Shown here piece by piece: positions 15,909 to 24,329 of a stretch of 57,735 bases of DNA. A model generated the notes under the pieces. That model did not search any database. It was not told the DNA's origin and worked only from the letters and a program-made list of their open reading frames with translations. This stretch comes from an uncultured Acidobacteriaceae bacterium (GTDB lineage Bacteria > Acidobacteriota > Terriglobia > Terriglobales > Acidobacteriaceae): positions 1 through 57,735 of the forward strand of contig CAIWFH010000037.1 of NCBI GenBank assembly GCA_903911925.1, written 5' to 3'. The translations under genes and the position numbers were made by a program. How positions within the stretch are numbered: position 1 is the stretch's first letter; each line of letters opens with the position of its first letter.

Positions 15909-16230
15909 TCCAGAAGTTCGGCGATTCTCCTGCTCGGTTCCCTTTTTGATTAGAGAATGTTTCATGCAGCGAAAGAAGCGTGCTTCATGCTTCGGGCTAG
16001 GGAACCGATCACGGCAACCTCCTTCGAAGTCCGCATTTCAGGCGAGAAGGGCATACCCTTGCGTTGTAGATTCTTCGACATGAGGCTGTCGTGATTTCGT
16101 GGCATGAAATGAAACACCGAGACGAATATTTCGATTTCATCCCTGAGTCCCGGGGAATACGCTTGGGTTTGTTCGTCCCGCCGGTTTCGGCGTTGCCGTT
16201 CGAAACGAAGGGGCAGAGGCCAGGTACGCG
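15909..16230 (+). other. Intergenic gap without a recognisable gene
   Basis: About 320 bases separate the HPS-like gene from the first UroD-like gene. Short frames on both strands resemble no known protein and lack good ribosome-binding sites. No terminator or clear promoter was found. The gap makes it uncertain whether the two UroD-like genes belong to the upstream transcript. Confidence 0.4.
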
Positions 16231-17274
16231 ATGCAAGCATTGAAATCCAGGCGCGAGACTATCCGCGCTATTATTGCCCGCCAGCAGGTTTCCGGATGCG
16301 GATTCTGGCTCGGGAATCCCGACGCAAAGACTTGGCCGCTTCTCCACAGCTATTTCGGAACTCAGACCGAAGAGGAGCTTCGCCGCAATCTGGGCGATGA
16401 CGTCCGCTGGATTTGCCCGCAGTTCTATGCCGACGCGTATCGCGATCCGGACGGCCGGGAGCTATTCGATTCCGGTCTGGACCGTGAAAAGCATGGCAGT
16501 GCCGGACCGCTGGCATCTTGCACATCAATCGCCGAAGTGGGAGAGTTCCCGTGGCCCAAGCCGGAATATCTGAACTTTGATTCCTGCCTGCATGACTTGC
16601 GCGAGGCCGGCGATGTATACCGCCTGAGCGGCTTCTGGACCTGCTACTACCATAATGTTGCCGACCTGTTCGGGATGGAAGAGTACTTCATGAAGATGCA
16701 CTCCAATCCTGACGTGGTTCATGCGGTAACGGACAAGGTCTGCGAATTTTATTACGAAGCGAACGAGCGGTTCTTCGCGGCGGCGGGCAGCTTGATGGAC
16801 GGATTTTTCTTCGGCAACGATCTCGGCTGTCAGACTGGCCTGGTATGCAGCCCGGCCTCGCTCGAAGAGTTTGTTTTTCCCTGGATGCGGCGCTTTGTCG
16901 AGCAAGGCCACCGGCACGGCTACCAGGTGGCGCTGCACTCATGCGGCTCAGTGTACAAATTGATCGACCGTTTCATCGATGCCGGCGTGGATTGCCTGCA
17001 TCCATTGCAGGCGCTCGCGCGCGGCATGGAAGCCGAGAATCTTGCCGCGGAGTTCAAGGGCCGTATCGCCTTTCTGGGCGGGATCGATGCGCAACAATTG
17101 ATGACCAACGGAACTCCCGATGAGGTGCGTGCCGGAGTGCGCCGAGTGCATGCTCAGCTCGCGCCGAATCTTATCGTGAGCCCGAGCCATGAGGCGATTT
17201 TGCCCAATGTTCCCATGGAAAATGTAGCGGCAATGGCTGAAGCTGTCGCGGAGATACGCAAGGAGACCCTATGA
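16231..17274 (+). CDS. UroD-family protein (methyltransferase-like), paralogue 1
   Basis: A 347-residue TIM barrel of the uroporphyrinogen decarboxylase superfamily, which contains both haem-pathway UroD and the zinc-dependent MtaA/MtbA-type methyltransferases that act on methylated corrinoid proteins. The HSCGS motif (about residues 236-240) matches the zinc-binding HxC of the methyltransferases. The conserved third Cys near the C terminus is absent: the equivalent loop reads SPSHEAILPN. It lacks features of true haem-biosynthetic UroD that I would expect, and it sits in a sugar-enzyme neighbourhood. Its stop overlaps the start of a second UroD-like gene (ATGA), so the two are translationally coupled and may form a heteromer. 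Function unassigned. Confidence 0.82.
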   Translation: MQALKSRRETIRAIIARQQVSGCGFWLGNPDAKTWPLLHSYFGTQTEEELRRNLGDDVRWICPQFYADAYRDPDGRELFDSGLDREKHGSAGPLASCTSIAEVGEFPWPKPEYLNFDSCLHDLREAGDVYRLSGFWTCYYHNVADLFGMEEYFMKMHSNPDVVHAVTDKVCEFYYEANERFFAAAGSLMDGFFFGNDLGCQTGLVCSPASLEEFVFPWMRRFVEQGHRHGYQVALHSCGSVYKLIDRFIDAGVDCLHPLQALARGMEAENLAAEFKGRIAFLGGIDAQQLMTNGTPDEVRAGVRRVHAQLAPNLIVSPSHEAILPNVPMENVAAMAEAVAEIRKETL

Positions 17275-18434
17275 CCTCGAAAGAACGGATGCTTGCCGCC
17301 ATCACCGGCAAAACCACGCCGGACCGCCTTCCGGTGACCACACACCACGTGATGCCGTTCTTCCTCGAGCACACGATGCACGGCATCTCGGACCAGCAGT
17401 TCTTCGACGAGTTCGGAATGGACGCCATCGCCTGGCACGTGCCGCACCGGCCCAAGCCAGGCTCCAGCGATTACCCCGACCCGCTTCAAGGCGAAATCGG
17501 TTTTCTCGGCAGCCAACGCGTCGCCAATGACTCCTGGCGCATCTTCGAAGAAGACGCAGGCGAAGACGACGGCCGCAAGATGACGCGCTACCGTTTCGTC
17601 ACCCCGGACGGCATTCTAAGCATGGTCATTGCCGACGCGGGCTACAGCGTCTGGGTAGCCGAGCCGCTGATCAAGCAGAAGCGCGACATCGAAATCATCG
17701 CCAAGTACGTGACCACTCCGAATTGCGACGTGGATGCAGTGAACCGCATTGCCGCGGATTACGGTCAGCGCGGCCTGGTCCGCGGACACATCTGCTGCTT
17801 CGACGTCTTCGGCCAGCCTGGATGCTGGCAGGATGCGTGCTGCCTGGTCGGCACCGAACGCCTGATAATGGAGGCCCAGGACGATCCCGAGTGGGTCCAC
17901 GAATTCCTGAAGATTCTTCAGCGCCGGAAACTTGGATTCATTGAATCGCTGGCGGGAGCGAACTACGACATTCTTGAACTCGGCGGCGGGGACGCTTCGT
18001 CAAGCGTGATTTCGCCGCGCATGTTCGATACGTTTGTGGCTCCTTACGATACGCCGATGATTGCAGCCGCCCATCGCGCAGGCCAACGCATCGTGTATCA
18101 CCTTTGCGGAAAGCTCATGCCGATGCTGGAGCGCACGGCGAACATGGGCGTGGACGCGATCGAGACCTTTACGCCAGTGGGCATGGGTGCCGATGCACGG
18201 CTTGCCGAGGCGCACGCGCGCATCGCAGGCAAGGTGTGCATGATCGGCGGCTTCGATCAGCTGCACTTCTTCACCGGCTGCGACGAGCAGGCCACGCGGG
18301 CCGAGGTTCGGCGCTGCTTTGCGGAAGCAGGCCCGGGAGGCCGCTACATCCTGAGCCCATCAGACCATTTCTTTGAGGCGGAGCCGAAGCTGCTGCATGC
18401 CTTTGCGGATGAAGCAAGGAAGTGCGTGTACTAG
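17271..18434 (+). CDS. UroD-family protein (methyltransferase-like), paralogue 2
   Basis: A 387-residue second UroD-superfamily member, divergent from its upstream neighbour. The YHLCGK motif supplies HxC, and the C-terminal loop is SPSDHFFE, again lacking the third zinc Cys of MtaA-type enzymes. A Cys-rich stretch (HICCFDVF, then CWQDACC) in the middle of the protein is unusual for the family. It starts 4 nt inside the upstream gene. Tandem, unequal UroD-like pairs suggest subunit specialisation, but neither substrate nor corrinoid partner is encoded in this window. Confidence 0.82.
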   Translation: MTSKERMLAAITGKTTPDRLPVTTHHVMPFFLEHTMHGISDQQFFDEFGMDAIAWHVPHRPKPGSSDYPDPLQGEIGFLGSQRVANDSWRIFEEDAGEDDGRKMTRYRFVTPDGILSMVIADAGYSVWVAEPLIKQKRDIEIIAKYVTTPNCDVDAVNRIAADYGQRGLVRGHICCFDVFGQPGCWQDACCLVGTERLIMEAQDDPEWVHEFLKILQRRKLGFIESLAGANYDILELGGGDASSSVISPRMFDTFVAPYDTPMIAAAHRAGQRIVYHLCGKLMPMLERTANMGVDAIETFTPVGMGADARLAEAHARIAGKVCMIGGFDQLHFFTGCDEQATRAEVRRCFAEAGPGGRYILSPSDHFFEAEPKLLHAFADEARKCVY

Positions 18435-18481
18435 CCCGGAACTTTCGAAGGCCGTACTAGGAACCATATTTGCGATGGGGT

Positions 18482-18898
18482 TCATGGCGAGGGTTGCGTT
18501 TTGGCTTTTGGATGGCCGAAGAACGGGACGTATCCATCGGGGTCGCAAATCTCAAAGCCACATAAGCCGTCGTGGGTATCCTCGAGGGGCCTACTGAAGG
18601 CTGCGCCGTTATCGGTAAATTCGGCGGCTAGCGCGTCGGGGTCGGTCGTGTAGACAAAGGCGTCCCACCTCATGAAGGGATGGCGCGCGGGGTTGGGGAC
18701 CGGCTTCACATCCGGGTGAGATTTGACGAAGATTTGCGCACCGTCGCGGCCGATGATGGCGAAAAATGGGTCCTGATCCGGTTCGCGTAACCTGGCCTCA
18801 AAGCCAAGCTTGTCGCAGCAGAAGGCGATGGTGCGATCGACGTTGCCGACGATGAAGAATGGCGAAATCGCCTGCGTGTTCGCTCGTGGGTTCTGCAT
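18482..18898 (-). CDS. Glyoxalase/bleomycin-resistance (VOC) fold protein
   Basis: A 138-residue single VOC domain. The opening AISPFFIVGNVDRTIAF with KLGF and the closing FEICDPDGYVPFFG are the standard beta-alpha-beta-beta-beta landmarks. VOC proteins are metal-dependent lyases, dioxygenases or drug-binding proteins; this one cannot be assigned further. It lies downstream of the DoxX-like gene on the same strand, about 100 bases away, so it could be co-transcribed with it. Confidence 0.85.
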   Translation of the reverse strand: MQNPRANTQAISPFFIVGNVDRTIAFCCDKLGFEARLREPDQDPFFAIIGRDGAQIFVKSHPDVKPVPNPARHPFMRWDAFVYTTDPDALAAEFTDNGAAFSRPLEDTHDGLCGFEICDPDGYVPFFGHPKAKTQPSP

Positions 18899-18997
18899 GG
18901 ACGCTTCTGCCGTCCTTCCTTCTGTAGTGGCGATCAGACTGCAGCTTGCATTGCCGGGACCGGTGATCCATTTCGTGTACCCGGGTCGGCTTGCTCT

Positions 18998-19804
18998 TCA
19001 GACGGAGATGCCGGCGTCAGTGGCGGCGCGAGCGCGGTTGGACGCCGGTTTGGCGGATCGAGTGAGGGAGTCGGCGATGACCCACGGCGCGCCACAGAGG
19101 GCGACCGAAATGGCGTTGGCGGCCCAGTTGAAATGGTCGTGAGGGCCGGCGGCAAGCTTCGGGAACCAAACGAATAATTCGAAACCCACGATTTCAGCGG
19201 TGAGCAAGCGCGCTGCGAGCGGCACCACCAGTCTCAGGAGGATGGCCACGGCGGCGAGGAAAAAACCGATGGTGGTGGCATAGGCCCAGAACATCTGCGA
19301 AGGCGGAATCCAACTCGGGATCCAGTTGAGGAGGCCGGGCATGTCGTAGATGTGAACGATGCCGAAAGAGATGGGAGCGAGGCCGTAGAGACGGGCGACG
19401 AGCGATTCGCGGCGCGCGATGGGCGAACCGGCCGGAGAAAAATATGCGAAGAGAACGGCTGCGGCGGCGAGGCCGGAGAACTCCTCAAAGAAGTTGCCCG
19501 TGGGGTCGAAGTCGTGCCGGGTCTCGAGGATTTTGAGCACCCACACCAGCGTAAAAACGGTGAAGACGGCAGTGAGCGCGAGCGCGCCGGCGCGCGCTGT
19601 GCGGCGCCAGAGGAGGGCGAGCCCGCCGGCGAGTTCGACAAACGCGGTGAGATAGGCAAGCGGTTCGCGGAAGGGCACGTTGGGGCCGACGTGCTGCCAG
19701 GGAGCGGCGAAGTCGCCGGATACAAGGCCGACAAGGCCGAGGAGGATGGCGCCGGCTGCGAAAACGTACATGCCGAGACTGCTTGCGCGGCTGGGGTTTT
19801 GCAT
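18998..19804 (-). CDS. DoxX-like integral membrane protein
   Basis: A 268-residue very hydrophobic protein with about seven membrane segments, beginning with one at residues 13-33. The region around residues 45-70 (PFREPLAYLTAFVELAGGLALL) is the DoxX-type landmark. No catalytic site is recognisable. DoxX-family proteins are small membrane proteins associated with quinone or redox chemistry, but most are uncharacterised. It is located between the methyltransferase and VOC genes on the same strand. Confidence 0.78.
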   Translation of the reverse strand: MQNPSRASSLGMYVFAAGAILLGLVGLVSGDFAAPWQHVGPNVPFREPLAYLTAFVELAGGLALLWRRTARAGALALTAVFTVFTLVWVLKILETRHDFDPTGNFFEEFSGLAAAAVLFAYFSPAGSPIARRESLVARLYGLAPISFGIVHIYDMPGLLNWIPSWIPPSQMFWAYATTIGFFLAAVAILLRLVVPLAARLLTAEIVGFELFVWFPKLAAGPHDHFNWAANAISVALCGAPWVIADSLTRSAKPASNRARAATDAGISV

Positions 19805-19979
19805 GGCTGCATGGCTCCAATTCTGCAGGGAAGGGGCTACGGACGCATCAAGAGTAACCCGATTCCAATAGGAGCCGAAAGAGCCAATTGCAAAGTACTG
19901 ACGGTTTGCTTGATGAAAAGCGTCAGCCGGGCGGCGGGACCTAAATTAATCGAGTAGCAACCTAGGTGTAGCGGGTGAT

Positions 19980-21002
19980 TCAGGCGTTTCTTTCCGGGAG
20001 CGCTTTGAAGGCGAAGAACTCCTCGCCAGGAATCAGGCGTATGGTTTGGACACTCTGAAAGCCTGCATCCTGAAGCTGGCCAATGAGTTCGTTCTTGCCG
20101 GGCAGTCTGCCGCAATCCAATGTCGCGGCGCCCCAGAGATTCAGAACTTCCACCCCCAGACTCCCGCCCTGGCAGCAGGTGATCAGCAAAAGGAAGCCGT
20201 CGGGGTTGATGAACTGCTTGATATGTTGGAGCAGCGAAACCCGGCCTTCGACGGGGAAATAGTAGATATTGTTGTAAAGGGTGACGATGCTGAAACGCTC
20301 TTCAGGAGCCTTGAGCCGGATATCTCCTTCTTCAATTCTTACTCGCCCTTCGAGGCCCCATGCGGCGATGTTCCGGTGGGCGGCATCGGCAACATTTGGC
20401 TGCAACTCCAAACCGAGAGCCGTCAGGGAGGGATTTCTGTTTGCGGCATGCTTGATGTAAACACCGGAGCCGCAGCCAATCTCAAGCAGGCTGGCAGTTC
20501 CGGTGGCTGGGAAGAATAGATCGATGGCTTCTGTCTGGAATGCTTCGAAGATTCGCGATGAGCGCGCAATGATCTCCCCGTCCTGATCCTCAAGATTGAA
20601 GAGTTCTCCTTTGCGAAGCTTTCTGAGGGTTTGCGAGATCAGGTTGTAATGAAGTCCGCCTGCTTCCTGAAGCAGGGCCAGCGCCGCATCGTTCTGTGGC
20701 AGGGCGAGCTTTTTGGCCAAACCCTTGAGTGCGTAGCCCCTGGTGTTCAAACCCAGAAGCCCCAGCCGAGTACCCAGCCTTAGCCAGACCTCCAGAGCTT
20801 CCCGGGCCTTGGCATCCTTGCAACAGATTTCGGCAAGTTGGTCAAAGCTCTTAGGCTCGTCAAGCAACAACTCGAAAAGGCCGCACTCTTTGGCGGCGAC
20901 AAGGTAATTAAGTTGATAGAAGGGCTTGAGCAGGGCATTGCTGCCAGTCAATGCCGTTAGTTGATTATTCGTGATGAGCTTGAGAATCGGCTTGATTGAC
21001 AT
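19980..21002 (-). CDS. SAM-dependent methyltransferase with N-terminal winged-helix-like domain
   Basis: A 340-residue protein. The first about 120 residues look like the dimerisation winged helix of O-methyltransferases (AKECGLFELL, LGLLGLNTRGYALKG). The C-terminal Rossmann domain has the SAM-binding loop LEIGCGSG (about residues 171-178), an acidic end to strand 2 (GLELQP) and EEGDIRL. A good ribosome-binding site (AGAGGA, about 4 nt spacing) precedes the ATG. Small-molecule methylation is likely; the substrate is unknown. Confidence 0.85.
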   Translation of the reverse strand: MSIKPILKLITNNQLTALTGSNALLKPFYQLNYLVAAKECGLFELLLDEPKSFDQLAEICCKDAKAREALEVWLRLGTRLGLLGLNTRGYALKGLAKKLALPQNDAALALLQEAGGLHYNLISQTLRKLRKGELFNLEDQDGEIIARSSRIFEAFQTEAIDLFFPATGTASLLEIGCGSGVYIKHAANRNPSLTALGLELQPNVADAAHRNIAAWGLEGRVRIEEGDIRLKAPEERFSIVTLYNNIYYFPVEGRVSLLQHIKQFINPDGFLLLITCCQGGSLGVEVLNLWGAATLDCGRLPGKNELIGQLQDAGFQSVQTIRLIPGEEFFAFKALPERNA

Positions 21003-21353
21003 GGTTCCTCTGAATTACCAAATGGGCAAGCTCTGGTGAATTGCTGGACCCTTCAGAAGCAGGATATCGTCAATGACCACGTATTCATCCTGGAATGAGA
21101 GCGATTGCGGGGCAGAAAGGGCAGTGCAGCGGGAGGCGTAATCGTTCGGATTGCCCGTAGCAGCCCGGCCCCCGGTCACCTTCGGGGCGGAAACGGGCGA
21201 GTCAGACTGCGCCACGGGGGCAATCGATCTGGAGTTGGCGTTTCGGGTTGTTCGGTTTTGGAGTTAGTATGGTTAGACTGGACGCAAGAGACTGGCGTTC
21301 TGTCACCCCAGCAGTTTCCCCAACTCGAAAAGTGTCTTTAGAGGGAGGTCTCT
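21003..21353. other. Divergent intergenic region
   Basis: This stretch lies between the minus-strand methyltransferase and the plus-strand molybdenum hydroxylase. Apart from the possible 66-codon ORF at its left end, no gene is supported. It should contain both divergent promoters, but no pair of boxes stands out. A strong ribosome-binding site (GGGAGG) lies directly before the 21354 start. Confidence 0.4.
21015..21215 (-). CDS. Candidate small ORF upstream of the methyltransferase
   Basis: A 66-codon frame with a GTG start ends 12 bases before the methyltransferase ATG on the same strand. The product has no recognisable family and ends in HQSLPIW. Third codon positions are GC-biased as in real genes of the window, but no Shine-Dalgarno sequence precedes the GTG. 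It may be a genuine small protein or leader peptide, or chance. Confidence 0.25.
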   Translation of the reverse strand: MAQSDSPVSAPKVTGGRAATGNPNDYASRCTALSAPQSLSFQDEYVVIDDILLLKGPAIHQSLPIW

Positions 21354-21875
21354 ATGGCCACGATTACAGTCAACGGCATCCGGCGCGAGGTGAACGCGCC
21401 CGGTGACACGCCGCTTCTCTACGTCTTGCGCAACGATCTTGAGCTTACGGGCCCGCAATTTGGCTGCGGACTGGCCCAGTGCGGCGCGTGTTCAATCCTG
21501 ATCGACGGCAAGGAGGTTCGGTCCTGCATCACTGCACTCTCCGACGTGGGTGAAAACCAGGAGGTCACAACGCTGGAGGGATTGCCTGCGCGGTGGGCGA
21601 AGCAGAAGGGCATTCCGGCGGAGGAAGCAAAAACGACGCTTCACCCGGTGCAGCAGGCCTGGATTGAGGAACAGACGCCTCAATGCGGCTTTTGCCAGAA
21701 CGGGATGATCATCAAAGCGACCGAACTGCTGGAAAGCAATCCGCATCCGACGTTGTTACAGATTAAAGCTGCCTTCACCACATCCGGGCTGTCGCCCAAT
21801 CTCTGCCGGTGCGGGACTTACGGCGCGATCATCGATGCCGTAAATCATGCTGCCCAGATTATGGCGAGGGGGTGA
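21354..21875 (+). CDS. IorA-like [2Fe-2S] small subunit of a molybdenum hydroxylase
   Basis: This 173-residue small subunit of an isoquinoline-1-oxidoreductase/aldehyde-dehydrogenase-type complex transfers electrons from the molybdenum site. The N-terminal plant-type ferredoxin cluster is visible as CGLAQCGAC followed by a Cys in EVRSC. The C-terminal four-helix domain has CGFCQNGM and LCRCGTYG. The protein is somewhat longer than the usual about 150-160 residues. The ATG is preceded by GGGAGG at ideal spacing. The large subunit starts 3 bases after its stop. Confidence 0.92.
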   Translation: MATITVNGIRREVNAPGDTPLLYVLRNDLELTGPQFGCGLAQCGACSILIDGKEVRSCITALSDVGENQEVTTLEGLPARWAKQKGIPAEEAKTTLHPVQQAWIEEQTPQCGFCQNGMIIKATELLESNPHPTLLQIKAAFTTSGLSPNLCRCGTYGAIIDAVNHAAQIMARG

Positions 21876-21878
21876 GCC

Positions 21879-24233
21879 ATGACAATCTTGCGCGCGAAGC
21901 AACTGAATGTTTTCGGAGCGACACTCTCGCGGCGTCAGTTCATCAAGGCGGGCGGCGTTCTTGTGGTTGGGGGCAGCCTGGCAGGCCCCAGGGCGCTGAA
22001 GGGCGAAGGGGCCGAGCCCGCTGCGATGGGGAACTCGATCGATGCGAGCCTGCCCAACTCGTGGATTGAGATCAACCCGGACAACACCATCCTGATTCGG
22101 ACCGGAAAGAACGACTTTGGTCAGGGCACAGTGTTTACTGCCTACCCGCAGATTGTGGCCGATGAGTTGAGCGTGCCCTTTGAGGCGATCACCACGGTGG
22201 TGCAAGGTCATACGGATCGCACACCGGACGGCAGCGGGGCGTTTGACTTTCTGGGCGAAGGAATGCCCAACATCCGCAAGGTGGCCGCTTACACCTACCA
22301 GGCCTTGCTCGATCTGGCGTCGGAACGGCTGGGTGTGGCGAAAGACAAGGTAACGGTCAAGGACGGGATTGTTTCCGGAGGCGGCAAGAGCATTTCGTAC
22401 GGGGACCTGATCAAAGACCAGCAGCTTAAGCTCACGATCCCGGTAAGCGGAAGCCTCTCGGGAATTGAAGGGATCAAGGTCGAGGGGAAACCCCCGATGA
22501 AACCGGTAAGCGAGTATTCGGTGATTGGCAAGTCGTTCAAGAACTCGGCCACCACTGCGAAAGTTACGGCTAAAGAGAAGTGGGCCACCGATGTGCGTCT
22601 GCCGGGCATGTTGCATGCGCGGGTAGTGCATCCGAAGACGCTGGGATCGACGTTGATTTCCGCGGGTCAAGTGGACAAGACGAAGTACAAGAATGCGCAA
22701 GTTATCGTGAAGGGCAACCTGGTCGGCGTGGTCGCGCCGACCGAGTGGGAGGCAATCCAGGCGGCGGAGCAGGTGGCCAGCGCCACAAAGTGGACCGAGT
22801 GGAAGGGCTTGCCCGGCAACGCGAAACTCTACCAGCACCTCAGGGGAGAGTCTGACTGGAAGTCCGCGCCAGTGGCGGCTGCGAGCACGAACAAGGGAAA
22901 TGCTGCGGTGGCGCTCGCGACTGGGAAGAAGAAGCTATCAGCGACGTACCAGTTGTCGTACATGAAGCACGCGCCGATTGGGCCGACCATGGCGGTCGCG
23001 GATGTGAAGCCGGATGGCACGGTGCACATTCACACGCACAATCAAAATCCGCAACTGCTGCGCAGCGAGATTGCGATGATGCTGCGGACCACGCCCGATC
23101 ATGTCATCGTGCACGCGTATGCCGGGCCGGGACATTATGGACGATCGAACGGTGGTAATGCGGGCGCGGAGGACGAGGCGGTGATTCTGTCTCAAGCCTT
23201 GGGCAAGCCGGTGCGCGTGCAATGGAGCCGCGCCGACGATATGCAGTGGTCGACACAGTCGGCGGCTGCGTACTCCGATGTTCAACTGGCTATCGATGAG
23301 AAAGGAAAGATCGCAGCGTACCAAATCGACCACTACATGCCGGCGATGCAGGACGACCGCCCGATTGGCGCGGTTTTGGCGGGACTGCCCACGATGTCTG
23401 CGCCCGATGTGCAGGCCGATTCTGTCACCTCCACGGTGAACGGCCTTTCCGATCCGTGGGTCTATGCTCCGGTTCCAAATGTGATGGAGCGCGGCCACGG
23501 CACCTTCCAGGTAGGGCAGAAGGCTTCGCCCATCGCCGTTGGCCTTCGCGATCACAGCATGCGCACACCGGGGCAATTTCAGCAGAATTATCCGCGTGAA
23601 TTGGCGATCAGCGAGGCGGCGGCGCTGGCGGGCGCTGATGCCATCCAGTTTCGCATCGATCACGCCAGCGAAGAGCGGGCCATAGGAGTGTTGAAGGCCG
23701 TTCGCGAGGCCTCCGGTTGGGATACGCGACCGTCTCCGCGTCCCGGTGCAAAGTCCACCGGTTCGGCGCCGGTTCGGGGCCGCGGAGTTTCGCTCATGTA
23801 TCGCAGCCTTACCTACTGGGCCTGCGTTTGCGAGATCACCGTGAATCCGAGCACGGGAGCTATCGTGGTGGAGAAGAGCACGATAGCCGTGGATCCCGGG
23901 ATCGTGATCAACCCGATGCAACTGAAGCGACAGGTGGAAGGCGGCGCAGTGATGGGAGTCAGTCATGCGCTGTTCGACGAGGTTAACTTCAATGAGAGCG
24001 GAGTGACCGCGGACGACTGGATTTCCTATCCTATTCCAAGCATGGCGGACATACCTGAGATCAAGGTTGTGCTCATCAACAATCCGAAAGTGAGCACCTA
24101 CGGCGGAGGCTCGGAGGCCGCGAACGCACTGGCTGCGCCGGCAATTGCCGCGGCCCTGCACGACGCCACGGGAAAGATGGTTCGGCGGCTCCCGCTGAAA
24201 GCGGCTTACGTTCAGGCTGCTTTGAAGACCTAG
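21879..24233 (+). CDS. IorB-like molybdopterin-binding large subunit, Tat-exported
   Basis: The 784-residue large subunit belongs to the xanthine-oxidase superfamily (isoquinoline-1-oxidoreductase beta type). A twin-arginine signal (SRRQFIK at about residues 18-24, then a hydrophobic stretch) predicts export of the folded complex to the periplasm. GQGTVFTAYPQIVADEL matches the molybdopterin-contacting region. The C-terminal GGSEAANALAAPAIA aligns with the GxGE active-site loop: the catalytic Glu is retained, but the Gly before it is Ser. Together with the upstream small subunit it would hydroxylate an N-heterocycle or oxidise an aldehyde. No c-type cytochrome subunit or XdhC-type maturation factor lies next to it. 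Confidence 0.9.
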   Translation: MTILRAKQLNVFGATLSRRQFIKAGGVLVVGGSLAGPRALKGEGAEPAAMGNSIDASLPNSWIEINPDNTILIRTGKNDFGQGTVFTAYPQIVADELSVPFEAITTVVQGHTDRTPDGSGAFDFLGEGMPNIRKVAAYTYQALLDLASERLGVAKDKVTVKDGIVSGGGKSISYGDLIKDQQLKLTIPVSGSLSGIEGIKVEGKPPMKPVSEYSVIGKSFKNSATTAKVTAKEKWATDVRLPGMLHARVVHPKTLGSTLISAGQVDKTKYKNAQVIVKGNLVGVVAPTEWEAIQAAEQVASATKWTEWKGLPGNAKLYQHLRGESDWKSAPVAAASTNKGNAAVALATGKKKLSATYQLSYMKHAPIGPTMAVADVKPDGTVHIHTHNQNPQLLRSEIAMMLRTTPDHVIVHAYAGPGHYGRSNGGNAGAEDEAVILSQALGKPVRVQWSRADDMQWSTQSAAAYSDVQLAIDEKGKIAAYQIDHYMPAMQDDRPIGAVLAGLPTMSAPDVQADSVTSTVNGLSDPWVYAPVPNVMERGHGTFQVGQKASPIAVGLRDHSMRTPGQFQQNYPRELAISEAAALAGADAIQFRIDHASEERAIGVLKAVREASGWDTRPSPRPGAKSTGSAPVRGRGVSLMYRSLTYWACVCEITVNPSTGAIVVEKSTIAVDPGIVINPMQLKRQVEGGAVMGVSHALFDEVNFNESGVTADDWISYPIPSMADIPEIKVVLINNPKVSTYGGGSEAANALAAPAIAAALHDATGKMVRRLPLKAAYVQAALKT

Positions 24234-24285
24234 CCGAGTATCATCAACTGCCAGATTGGGAAACTGTGCTTCTCCTCTTGACAAA

Positions 24286-24309
24286 CTAGTGGAAGGAAGT
24301 GTCCACTAG
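24286..24309. promoter_or_regulatory. PadR operator candidate (perfect dyad)
   Basis: The inverted repeat CTAGTGGA-AGGAAGTG-TCCACTAG (8-bp arms, 8-bp spacer) lies 3 bases downstream of a TTGACA box (24278-24283) and about 20 bases before the PadR start codon. Its position at the core promoter predicts autorepression of padR and the permease. Confidence 0.7.
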
Positions 24310-24329
24310 GTAATCAAGGGGAGACGGCC

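Noticed and set aside
15909..16230. Short frames of 87-92 codons between the HPS-like and UroD-like genes
   Set aside because: No ribosome-binding site or familiar motif; several overlapping frames of similar quality on both strands.
22938..24284. 448-codon antisense frame across the molybdenum hydroxylase gene
   Set aside because: The plus-strand IorB-like gene has clear motifs. The antisense product is Arg/His-rich with no recognisable domain, a compositional shadow.
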